Shown: positions 1 to 5,946 of the stretch, one piece after another
Layout of the letters: every line of letters begins with the position of its first letter
Numbering within the stretch: the first letter of the stretch is position 1
Origin: Bacteroidales bacterium
Lineage (GTDB): Bacteria; Bacteroidota; Bacteroidia; Bacteroidales; UBA932
Reading direction: 5' to 3'
Assembly: GCA_017483985.1 (NCBI GenBank)
Contig: JAFUUB010000092.1
Location: 1-7,673, forward strand
DNA length: 7,673 bases
The notes under the pieces: model-generated
What the model saw: only the letters and a program-made list of their open reading frames with translations
Database searches by the model: none
What the model was told of the DNA's origin: nothing
Position numbers and translations under genes: made by a program

Positions 1-10
1 TATTACTCAT
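1..10 (-). CDS. possible first codons of a leftward gene (cut by window edge)
   Basis: Read on the minus strand, the first ten bases give ATG AGT AAT A (Met-Ser-Asn...). They lie about 20 nt downstream of a perfect TAnnTTTG promoter motif, which is a normal leader length for Bacteroidota. Only three codons are visible, so nothing can be said about the product. The ATG could also be chance, or an internal or non-coding ATG. Confidence 0.25.
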
Positions 11-12
11 AA

Positions 13-73
13 TTACATTCGCTTGGATGCAAATATAAGAAATAAAAGCAAAACTAAATCATAACGAATGTAA
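13..73. repeat. inverted repeat TTACATTCG / CGAATGTAA flanking a promoter motif
   Basis: A perfect 9-bp inverted repeat is seen, with arms at 13-21 and 65-73 and a 43-bp spacer. The arm centres are 52 bp apart, close to five helical turns. One arm lies between the putative start codon and the -7 motif of the leftward promoter, and the other lies upstream of it. This is the geometry of a two-site operator, but chance in AT-rich DNA is possible and no regulator is visible in the window. Confidence 0.35.
30..37 (-). promoter_or_regulatory. leftward Bacteroidota-type -7 element (TATATTTG)
   Basis: On the minus strand this reads TATATTTG, an exact match to the Bacteroidota sigma-ABfr -7 consensus TAnnTTTG, and it is followed by CA. 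Transcription would start near position 24 and give a leader of roughly 14 nt before the ATG at 10-8. I see no good TTTG-type -33 element at the usual 19-21 bp spacing; a TTTTG lies only about 11 bp upstream. The call therefore rests on the -7 motif and its position. Confidence 0.45.
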
Positions 74-141
74 ATCTTTTGTAAAATCCTTGATAACATC
101 CGAAAGGGTATAACCCAGGACTACCTGCTCAACGCAATTAC

Positions 142-177
142 AAAAAAACCGCCTGGCTTTCACCAGGCGGTTTTTTT
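142..177 (-). terminator. bidirectional intrinsic terminator downstream of fba
   Basis: A perfect 8-bp GC-rich stem (CCGCCTGG at 149-156, CCAGGCGG at 163-170) closes a 6-nt loop. It is flanked by seven A's (142-148) and seven T's (171-177), so it makes a hairpin plus U-tract on both strands. On the minus strand it begins 18 bp after the fba stop codon and must be the fba terminator. On the plus strand it could end a transcript arising in 1-140, where no gene is recognised. Confidence 0.92.
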
Positions 178-195
178 GATGGTCGGGATTCCGGA

Positions 196-1197
196 TTATT
201 CGGCTTTGCCGTTGGAACCGAGGACGTTGATGATCTTGTGCATGTAGAGCTTCTTCATCTCGTCACGGGCGGGACCGAGGTATTTGCGAGGATCGAACTC
301 ACCCGGCTTGTCGTGGAAGACTTTGCGCACGGCGGCGGTCATGGCCAGACGGCTGTCGGAGTCGATGTTGATCTTGCAAACGGCGCTCTTGGCGGCCTCG
401 CGGAGCTGCTCCTCAGGGATGCCGACGGCGTCCGGAAGTTTGCCACCGTACTCGTTGATGATGTCGACATACTCCTGCGGGACGCTGGAGGAGCCGTGGA
501 GGACAATCGGGAAGCCCGGAAGCTTCTTCTCAATCTCGTGAAGGACGTTGAAAGCCAGCGGCGGCGGAACGAGGCGGCCGGTCTTCGGGTCACGGGTGCA
601 CTGCTCCGGGGTGAACTTATAAGCACCGTGGGAGGTACCGATGGAGATGGCGAGGGAGTCGCAGCCGGTACGGGTGGCGAAGTCGATGACCTCTTCCGGC
701 TTGGTGTAATGGGATTCCGCGGCGGAAACCTCATCCTCGACACCGGCGAGCACGCCGAGTTCAGCCTCGACGGTCACATCGAACTGGTGCGCATACTCGA
801 CAACCTGCTTGGTCAGGGCGATGTTCTCCTCATACGGGAGGGAGGAGGCGTCGATCATGACGGAAGAGAAGCCCATGTCCACGCAGCTCTTGCAGAGCTC
901 GAAGCTGTTGCCATGGTCCAGGTGGAGGCAGATCTGGGGATGCTCCCAACCGAGCTCCTTCGCATACGCGACAGCACCTTCCGCCATGTAACGGAGAAGG
1001 GTCTGGTTGGCATACTTACGGGCACCGCTGGAAACCTGGAGGATCACCGGGGACTTGGTCTCGGCGGCCGCCTGGATGATGGCCTGGAGCTGCTCCATGT
1101 TGTTGAAATTGAATGCCGGGATGGCATATCCGCCTGCGACAGCCTTCTTGAACATCTCTCTGGTGTTCACAAGGCCCAATTCTTTATAAGAAACCAT
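196..1197 (-). CDS. fba: class II fructose-bisphosphate aldolase
   Basis: This zinc-dependent enzyme reversibly splits fructose-1,6-bisphosphate into dihydroxyacetone phosphate and glyceraldehyde-3-phosphate, in cytosolic glycolysis and gluconeogenesis. The product is 333 aa, a normal length for the longer class II forms. Visible motifs are HLDHG at residues 92-96 (catalytic Asp94, Zn ligand His95), the VEAELG strand at 143-148, GTSHGAYK with Zn ligand His190, LHGSSS with His234, and NIDSDSR at 277-283, the phosphate/substrate loop. The start chosen is the ATG at 1197-1195, giving MVSYKELGL. An in-frame ATG farther upstream (1275) would add 26 residues translated from the AT-rich promoter region, which is unlikely. 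There is no Shine-Dalgarno sequence and the leader is T/A-rich. The gene is monocistronic, with its own promoter-like motif upstream and a strong terminator downstream, and it diverges from gmk. No defects are seen. Confidence 0.97.
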   Translation of the reverse strand: MVSYKELGLVNTREMFKKAVAGGYAIPAFNFNNMEQLQAIIQAAAETKSPVILQVSSGARKYANQTLLRYMAEGAVAYAKELGWEHPQICLHLDHGNSFELCKSCVDMGFSSVMIDASSLPYEENIALTKQVVEYAHQFDVTVEAELGVLAGVEDEVSAAESHYTKPEEVIDFATRTGCDSLAISIGTSHGAYKFTPEQCTRDPKTGRLVPPPLAFNVLHEIEKKLPGFPIVLHGSSSVPQEYVDIINEYGGKLPDAVGIPEEQLREAAKSAVCKINIDSDSRLAMTAAVRKVFHDKPGEFDPRKYLGPARDEMKKLYMHKIINVLGSNGKAE

Positions 1198-1217
1198 AAA
1201 TAAAATAGATATAATAA

Positions 1218-1248
1218 TAAAATTATTTCCCGGGTCATTCCGCTGCAA
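1218..1248 (-). promoter_or_regulatory. candidate fba promoter (TTG-N20-TAATTTTA)
   Basis: On the minus strand a -33-like TTG (complement of 1246-1248) is followed 20 bp later by TAATTTTA (complement of 1218-1225). The latter matches TAnnTTTG at all but the last base. Spacing fits the Bacteroidota pattern, and the predicted start of transcription leaves a leader of about 15 nt before the fba ATG. The region is A/T-rich, so the exact box is uncertain. Confidence 0.5.
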
Positions 1249-1286
1249 TATTTCTGCCATTGCACGGAAAATCACGCAAATTTAAC

Positions 1287-1294
1287 TATTTTTG
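1287..1294 (+). promoter_or_regulatory. candidate gmk-operon -7 element (TATTTTTG)
   Basis: TATTTTTG matches the Bacteroidota -7 consensus TAnnTTTG exactly and lies 16 bp before the gmk ATG, so the leader would be only about 10 nt. The nearest TTG (1260-1262) is 24 bp upstream, longer than the ideal 19-21 bp, so the -33 element is weak or different. It would drive the whole gmk-nadD-CYTH-BadF operon. Confidence 0.55.
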
Positions 1295-1310
1295 TGGAAA
1301 GATTCAACCA

Positions 1311-1880
1311 ATGAGCCACAAAGTCATTATCTTCTCCGCTCCGTCCGGTTCCGGCAAAAGCACCATCGTCAATCATGTGCTGCCCCTGCACCCGGAAATG
1401 GAGTTTTCCATCTCCGCCACGTCCCGCGCCCCGCGCGGCACCGAGCAGGACGGCGTCGAATACCTTTTCTACAGCGCCGACATTTTCCGCAAGCTCGTCG
1501 AGATGGACAAATTCGTCGAGTATGAGGAAGTCTATACGGACAAATTCTACGGCACCCTGAAATCCGAGGTCAACCGCATCTGGTCCAAAGGCCATGTCAT
1601 CATCTTCGACGTGGATGTTAAAGGCGGTGTCAGCCTGACGAAATACTTCGGGGACAACGCCATGTCCGTCTTCATCCAGGCCCCTTCCGTCGAGGTGCTC
1701 CGGGATCGGCTGATCAAGCGGGGAACCGACTCCATGGAGGCCATCGAAGACCGGGTCGCCAAGGCGGCGGAAGAAATGACCTATGCCCCGAAGTTCGACC
1801 GGATCCTGGTCAATGACGACCTCCAGACCGCGTTCACCGAGGTGGAGAAAATGGTCGATGACTTCCTGGCCGCGGAATAA
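1311..1880 (+). CDS. gmk: guanylate kinase
   Basis: It phosphorylates GMP or dGMP to the diphosphate with ATP, an essential cytosolic step in guanine nucleotide supply. The product is 189 aa, typical for the family. The P-loop SGSGKST is at residues 12-18. GMP-binding residues are visible as SATSR (Arg39), Arg42, Tyr51, Glu70 and YGT at 80-82. The DVDVKGG segment at 100-106 carries the acidic residues after strand 4, and the lid region contains RLIKRG and EDRV. The start at 1311 (MSHKVIIFSAPSG) is preferred over an in-frame ATG at 1260, whose extra 17 residues would come from the divergent promoter region and precede the promoter motif. It is the first gene of a tightly packed operon; nadD begins 1 nt after its stop codon. 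No frameshift or missing active-site residue is seen. Confidence 0.97.
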   Translation: MSHKVIIFSAPSGSGKSTIVNHVLPLHPEMEFSISATSRAPRGTEQDGVEYLFYSADIFRKLVEMDKFVEYEEVYTDKFYGTLKSEVNRIWSKGHVIIFDVDVKGGVSLTKYFGDNAMSVFIQAPSVEVLRDRLIKRGTDSMEAIEDRVAKAAEEMTYAPKFDRILVNDDLQTAFTEVEKMVDDFLAAE

Positions 1881-1881
1881 G

Positions 1882-2433
1882 ATGCGCATCGCCGTCTATT
1901 CGGGATCCTTCAATCCCCTGCACATCGGCCATCTCGCCATCATGCAGCATCTGCGGGACCGGTTCGACTGGACCTACCTCGTCGTATCCCCGAAGAACCC
2001 GCTGAAAGACAGTATCTCCGCCGATACCGGCACCGACCGCTACCGGGCCGCCGTCCAGGCCGTCTGCCGCCATCCCGAACTCAAAGTCTGGGTCGAAGAC
2101 ATCGAACTGGGCATGGAGCCGCCGCACTACACCATCCGCACCCTTGACGCCCTCAAGGCCCGCGAGCCAGAGCATGACTATACCCTGGTCATCGGCGCCG
2201 ACAACCTGGCGGACATCCACCGGTGGCGTGACTATGACCGCATCATGACCGAATACGGCCTGGCCGTCTATCCCCGCACCGGTTTCGACCTGAATACCCT
2301 CATCCGCGACCTGCGGGCCGAGAATCCCGCCTGGAAAATCGACGTGCTGGACGCGCCGAAAGTCGATATCTCCTCCACCCAGATCCGGGAAGGCCTGGCC
2401 GAAGGACGTGACATGAGCCAATACATGATGTAA
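1882..2433 (+). CDS. nadD: nicotinate-nucleotide adenylyltransferase
   Basis: It adenylylates nicotinate mononucleotide to deamido-NAD, the penultimate step of NAD synthesis shared by the de novo and nicotinate salvage routes. The product is 183 aa, slightly short but within the family range. The nucleotidyltransferase signature GSFNPLHIGH is at residues 8-17 (His14 and His17 bind the ATP phosphates) and the second signature ISSTQIR is at 163-169. PHYTIRTL at 81-88 and GADNLADIHRW at 105-115 correspond to the NadD substrate-binding segments and argue against the related CoaD or RibF families. The start (MRIAVYSGSF) lies 1 nt after the gmk TAA with no Shine-Dalgarno sequence, so translational coupling to gmk is likely. 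The gene shares the gmk promoter. CYTH follows after another single-base gap. Confidence 0.95.
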   Translation: MRIAVYSGSFNPLHIGHLAIMQHLRDRFDWTYLVVSPKNPLKDSISADTGTDRYRAAVQAVCRHPELKVWVEDIELGMEPPHYTIRTLDALKAREPEHDYTLVIGADNLADIHRWRDYDRIMTEYGLAVYPRTGFDLNTLIRDLRAENPAWKIDVLDAPKVDISSTQIREGLAEGRDMSQYMM

Positions 2434-2434
2434 C

Positions 2435-2911
2435 ATGAACCTGGAAATCGAACGCAAATTCCTCGTCCTTGACGACCGCTTCAAACAGGAAGCCGTCAGG
2501 GCCATCCGCATCCGCCAGGGATACATCGCCCACGACGCCGGCCGGACCGTCCGTGTCCGCATCGCCGACGACAAAGGCTTCCTGACCATCAAAGGTCCCA
2601 GCCGGGACGGCATCAGCCGCCAGGAATGGGAACGGGAAATCCCCCTGCAGGATGCCGAAGACCTCTTCCTGCTCTGCAAGGAAGGCGCTATCGACAAGGT
2701 CCGCCACATCATACCCGCACCGGGCGGCCGCAAATGGGAAGTAGACGAGTTCCACGGAGACAACGAAGGTCTGGTAATGGCTGAAATCGAGCTCGGAAGC
2801 CCCGAAGAACTCTATGTGAAGCCTGCCTGGCTCGGGAAGGAAGTCACCGGAGACAAACGGTACTACAATTCTCATCTCTGCCTGCATCCCTACAAAGAAT
2901 GGAAAACATGA
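2435..2911 (+). CDS. single-domain CYTH protein, probable inorganic triphosphatase
   Basis: This is a CYTH (CyaB/thiamine-triphosphatase) tunnel-fold protein of 158 aa. The hallmark ExExK is EIERK at residues 4-8. The other ligand residues occur in the expected order: the charged pair in RVRI (Arg40, Arg42), TIKG (Lys53), EREI (Glu66, Arg67, Glu68), KVRH (Lys88, Arg90), EVDEF (102-106), AEIEL (Glu117, Glu119) and KRYYN (141-145). Characterised bacterial single-domain members hydrolyse inorganic tripolyphosphate with Mg or Mn. That activity is the best guess here, but thiamine triphosphate or an adenylate-cyclase-type reaction cannot be excluded from sequence. The C-terminal HD or CHAD domains found in some relatives are absent. 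The gene starts 1 nt after nadD, and its TGA overlaps the next gene's ATG as ATGA. Its place beside nucleotide and NAD genes suggests housekeeping of phosphorylated metabolites. Confidence 0.9.
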   Translation: MNLEIERKFLVLDDRFKQEAVRAIRIRQGYIAHDAGRTVRVRIADDKGFLTIKGPSRDGISRQEWEREIPLQDAEDLFLLCKEGAIDKVRHIIPAPGGRKWEVDEFHGDNEGLVMAEIELGSPEELYVKPAWLGKEVTGDKRYYNSHLCLHPYKEWKT

Positions 2912-3729
2912 TCGTACTGGTTGACAGCGGCGCCACCAAAGCCGAATGGTGCGTTCTGGACGGAAGCGACGTACGGGACCGATTCGTCACGCCCGGCCTC
3001 AACCTCTCCACCCAGACGCAGGAAGCCACATCGGCCATCCTCCAGGAAGCATCCACCCGGCTCAGGAGCCGGGGCGGACGGATCCGGGAGGTCCATTTCT
3101 TCGGCGCCGGCCTCCTGGACGGGGACACGTCTCCCCTGCAGGCCCTGTTCCCGGAGGCGGAAATCGAAGCCGCTTCTGACTTGCTGGCAGCCGCACGGGC
3201 CGTCTGCGGACGGGACCCCGGCATCGCCTGCATCCTCGGCACCGGTTCAAACAGCTGCCTGTACGATGGAACACGTATCGTGAAGAATGTCCATCCCTGC
3301 GGATTCATCCTCGGGGACGAAGGGAGTGCCGCCTGCCTGGGCAAGCGGTTTCTGGGCGCCTTCCTCAAAGGTTGGGTTCCCGAGGCCGTCGCGAACGCGT
3401 TCTCGGCTGTCCATGAAGCGGACTACCAAACGGTTGTCCGGCATGTGTACCGGGGAGAAGCCCCCTCCCGCTACCTGGGATCTTTCGCACCCTGGATCCT
3501 CCAGTGGTACGGAAGCGATCCCTGGATGACGAAACTGATCGAGGACAACCTGAGGGATTTCATCGAAGGGTTCCTCCGCCAATACGATCCCGCACGGTAC
3601 CCCGTCGGCGTCGTCGGCGGTTTCGGCGCAGCCTGCGAGCCCATCCTGAGGGCCCTTGCACCGGACGTGACGTTCAGCCGGTTCCTGGCCCGCCCGATGG
3701 ACGGACTGATTTCCTATTATTCGAAATAA
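2908..3729 (+). CDS. BadF/BadG/BcrA/BcrD-type ATPase, N-acetylglucosamine-kinase-like
   Basis: This is a member of the ASKHA fold (hexokinase/acetate kinase/actin), in the branch shared by eukaryotic GlcNAc kinase and bacterial BadF-type proteins. With the start used here the product is 273 aa. DSGATK at 6-11 is the phosphate-1 loop. SD(90-91)-LLAAA holds the likely catalytic Asp91. GTGSNS at 111-116 is phosphate-2, GDEGS at 136-140 is a family-typical segment, and GGFGA at 237-241 is the adenosine loop. The activator cysteines and Fe-S ligands of benzoyl-CoA-reductase activators are not apparent, so an amino-sugar kinase role is more likely; the substrate is unknown. I chose the ATG at 2908, which overlaps the CYTH TGA as ATGA and gives MIVLVDSG. 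An ATG at 2899 would add Met-Glu-Asn and is equally open. It is the last gene of the operon. Its stop codon abuts the copA stop codon, with no terminator between them. Confidence 0.85.
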   Translation: MIVLVDSGATKAEWCVLDGSDVRDRFVTPGLNLSTQTQEATSAILQEASTRLRSRGGRIREVHFFGAGLLDGDTSPLQALFPEAEIEAASDLLAAARAVCGRDPGIACILGTGSNSCLYDGTRIVKNVHPCGFILGDEGSAACLGKRFLGAFLKGWVPEAVANAFSAVHEADYQTVVRHVYRGEAPSRYLGSFAPWILQWYGSDPWMTKLIEDNLRDFIEGFLRQYDPARYPVGVVGGFGAACEPILRALAPDVTFSRFLARPMDGLISYYSK

Positions 3730-5889
3730 CTACCGCCTCAGCCGCAAGCTGTTGGTTACGACCAGGACGGAGCTGAGGGCCATGGCCGCCGCCGCGATCA
3801 TCGGATTCAGCACGAAACCGCTGACCGGATAGAAGAGTCCGGCCGCCACGGGCACGGCGATGACATTGTACAGGAAGGCCCATCCCAGGTTTTCCCGGAT
3901 GATCCGGCCGGTCTTGCGGGACAGCTTGAAAAGTTGCGGCAGTTTTTCCAGGTCGGAGGCGACAATGGTCACCATGGCCGTGGAAATGGCGATATCACTC
4001 CCCTGTCCCATGGCTACGCTCAGGTCCGCCTGCGCCAGAGCCGCACTGTCATTGATGCCGTCACCCACCATGGCCACCTTCTTTCCGGAAGCCTGCAGAT
4101 TCTTGATATAGAGAGCCTTATCCTGCGGGAACATCCCGGCATGCACTTCTTCGATACCGACCTGCGAAGCAACGACCCGGGCGGCATCCTCATTATCTCC
4201 CGTCAGCAGGACCGCCTTCACGCCGGCATCTTTCAACTGCCGGACCGCCCGCGCGGAGGAGTCCCGGATCGCATCCGCGACGGCGATGACCGCCAGGACG
4301 CGTTCATAATCATGGAAGAACATCACGGTCTTCCCCTCGGCCCGCCAGGTATCCGAGACGCTGCATTTCTGCGGTGCCCGGTTGCCGACGAAATACCGGC
4401 GTCCGCCGTGGACGGCCCGGATCCCCTCGCCCGGCATGGACTCGAATGCCTCGACCCCGTCGGCCGCATCCACTTCGGAAAGGGAACGCAGGATAGCCTC
4501 AGCCAAAGGATGCTCCGACCGGGCCTCCATGGCTTTCAGGATTCCCTCCCCGTCCTTGCGGGCGGCAGCATCAATCCATTGGATATCGGTTACTTCCGGA
4601 TGTCCGACGGTAAGGGTCCCCGTCTTGTCCAGGACGACCGTCGAGACCTGGGACGCGACTTGCAGGCTGTCCGCATCCCGGATCAGGATCCCCTGGGAGG
4701 CCCCCTTCCCGATGCCGGCGATCAGGGCCGTCGGGGTTGCCAGTCCCAGCGAACAGGGACAGGCGATGACCAGCACCGTCACCATGGACAGCAAGCCGCG
4801 GGCGATGCCGTCATCCGCCAGGAAAGCCCAGCACAGGAACGTCAGCAGGGAGATGCCGATGATGACCGGGACGAAAATGGCGGCCACCTTGTCCACGGTC
4901 TGCTGAATCCGCGCCTTGCTGCCCTGCGCATCCCGGACCATCCGGATGATGGCGGACAGCATCGTATCCTTCCCCACTTTTTCGGCCCGGACGGTCAACG
5001 CGCCTTTCTGGTTAATGGTTCCGGCATACACCTTGGAGCCAGCCTGCTTCCGGTCCGGCAGCGGCTCACCGGTCAGCATGCTTTCATCGACAAAGGAACT
5101 GCCCTCTGCCACGACGCCATCTACGGGAATACGCTCCCCCGGACGGACCTGGACCAACTCGCCCACCCTGACGCTGACCTGCCGGGGCTGCAGACCGATC
5201 AGCTTGCGGATGGAGGCGGTCGTTCCCCGCTTGGCCCGTTCTTCGAGAACCCGGCCCAGCAGGATGAAGGCGACAATCATCGAAGAGGATTCGAAATAGA
5301 GCCGTGCCTCCAGTCCCCGGGAGGTCCAGACCTGGGGAAAGATCAGGTTGAACAGACTGAAAAAGAAGGAAATGCAGGTCGAAAGGGCGACCAGCGTATC
5401 CATGTTCGAAGACCCGTGACGGGCCTGCTTCCAGGCCGTCCGGATGAACCGGCGGCCGCACCAGAAGACCGAAACGGCAGCCATGGCCGCCAGTACCCAG
5501 CCTTTTCCGGGGAAGGGTTGAAACCCCATCCCGACCAGCATGATCAGGGCGGCCAGCACCACCGCGAGGATCATATCCCGCCGCAGCGCCTGATAGTCGT
5601 CTTCCCGTTGCCGCTCCGCCTGGGCTTCCGCTTCCGATTCGGGGTCTAGGTCAGCCTCGTCATCGGCCTCATCCGGGACCAGCAGGTCATAACCGGCATC
5701 CTGGACGGCTTTCTTCAGGTCCCCGGCCGACACGACCTGCGGGTCATAATCCACCTGGGCGCTGTTGGACGCCAGGCTGACCGAGGCACCGGCGACGCCT
5801 TTCTGGTTCTTCAATGTATTCTCGACGCGCGCCACGCAGGCTGCGCATCCCATGCCCGTTACCGGGAAATTCTTTCGGGTTACTGCCAT
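3730..5889 (-). CDS. copA: copper-exporting P1B-type ATPase
   Basis: This is an inner-membrane pump that exports Cu(I) from the cytosol using ATP. The 719-aa protein has one N-terminal heavy-metal-binding domain (GMGCAAC, Cys15 and Cys18) and then an unusually acidic linker (residues 72-98, rich in Asp/Glu). The membrane segments and P-type motifs follow: TGE at 273-275 (actuator), CPC at 377-379 in TM6, DKTGT with phosphorylated Asp421, SEHP at 458-461 in the nucleotide-binding domain, TGDN at 563-566 and GDGIND at 609-614. The C-terminal helices carry Tyr674-Asn675 in TM7 and MALSS at 703-707 in TM8. CPC plus YN plus MxxSS is the Cu(I) (P1B-1) signature and argues against Zn/Cd or Co transport. 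The start at 5889 places the metal-binding domain right at the N-terminus; no Shine-Dalgarno sequence is seen. It lies 57 bp downstream of dnaK but behind the dnaK terminator. No copper regulator or chaperone gene is in the window. The reading frame is intact throughout. Confidence 0.95.
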   Translation of the reverse strand: MAVTRKNFPVTGMGCAACVARVENTLKNQKGVAGASVSLASNSAQVDYDPQVVSAGDLKKAVQDAGYDLLVPDEADDEADLDPESEAEAQAERQREDDYQALRRDMILAVVLAALIMLVGMGFQPFPGKGWVLAAMAAVSVFWCGRRFIRTAWKQARHGSSNMDTLVALSTCISFFFSLFNLIFPQVWTSRGLEARLYFESSSMIVAFILLGRVLEERAKRGTTASIRKLIGLQPRQVSVRVGELVQVRPGERIPVDGVVAEGSSFVDESMLTGEPLPDRKQAGSKVYAGTINQKGALTVRAEKVGKDTMLSAIIRMVRDAQGSKARIQQTVDKVAAIFVPVIIGISLLTFLCWAFLADDGIARGLLSMVTVLVIACPCSLGLATPTALIAGIGKGASQGILIRDADSLQVASQVSTVVLDKTGTLTVGHPEVTDIQWIDAAARKDGEGILKAMEARSEHPLAEAILRSLSEVDAADGVEAFESMPGEGIRAVHGGRRYFVGNRAPQKCSVSDTWRAEGKTVMFFHDYERVLAVIAVADAIRDSSARAVRQLKDAGVKAVLLTGDNEDAARVVASQVGIEEVHAGMFPQDKALYIKNLQASGKKVAMVGDGINDSAALAQADLSVAMGQGSDIAISTAMVTIVASDLEKLPQLFKLSRKTGRIIRENLGWAFLYNVIAVPVAAGLFYPVSGFVLNPMIAAAAMALSSVLVVTNSLRLRR

Positions 5890-5895
5890 ATCGTC

Positions 5896-5934
5896 AAAAA
5901 AAATGCAAGGCCGTCCTTGCGGGACGACCTTGCA
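5896..5934 (-). terminator. intrinsic terminator of dnaK
   Basis: On the minus strand, TGCAAGG (complement of 5928-5934) pairs with CCTTGCA (complement of 5904-5910). An inner 5-bp stem (5912-5916 with 5922-5926) follows after one mismatch and closes a 5-nt loop. Eight T's follow (complement of 5896-5903). It begins 12 bp after the dnaK stop and ends 6 bp before the copA ATG, so it should separate most dnaK transcription from copA. Confidence 0.85.
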
Positions 5935-5940
5935 AAGATA
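5933..5940 (-). promoter_or_regulatory. candidate copA -7 element (TATCTTTG)
   Basis: Minus-strand TATCTTTG is an exact TAnnTTTG match in the dnaK-copA gap and overlaps the first bases of the dnaK terminator stem. Transcription would begin inside the hairpin. That would give copA a leader of about 35-40 nt that keeps only the 3' half of the stem and the U-tract, and so could not refold as the full terminator. No convincing -33 TTTG is seen at the expected distance, which would fall within the dnaK coding end. Confidence 0.4.
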
Positions 5941-5946
5941 CGAATT

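Noticed and set aside
238..1203. A 321-codon plus-strand open frame antisense to fba.
   Set aside because: fba motifs (HLDHG, GTSHG, LHGSS) are intact on the minus strand. The plus-strand product shows no family features and would have no plausible promoter.
1198..1275. Upstream in-frame extension of fba (26 residues).
   Set aside because: It would translate AT-rich divergent promoter DNA, including the candidate fba promoter. Aldolase homologs begin close to the chosen MVSYKELG start.
1260..1310. Upstream in-frame extension of gmk (17 residues).
   Set aside because: It overlaps the promoter motif at 1287-1294 and precedes the expected start. Guanylate kinases begin only a few residues before the first beta strand (KVIIFSAPSG).
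1834..2763. A 309-codon minus-strand open frame across nadD and the CYTH gene.
   Set aside because: It spans two clearly real genes on the other strand, has compositionally biased sequence and no recognisable motif.
3736..3778. Inverted repeat CCTCAGC/GCTGAGG as a terminator near the convergent junction.
   Set aside because: The stem is only 7 bp with a 29-nt loop and no U-tract, and it lies inside the copA coding sequence. It is likely a coding coincidence.
3934..5649. A 571-codon plus-strand open frame antisense to copA.
   Set aside because: It is a shadow of the GC-rich copA coding strand. The translation is rich in Arg, Gly, Asp and His with no recognisable domain, while copA on the other strand has every P1B-ATPase motif.
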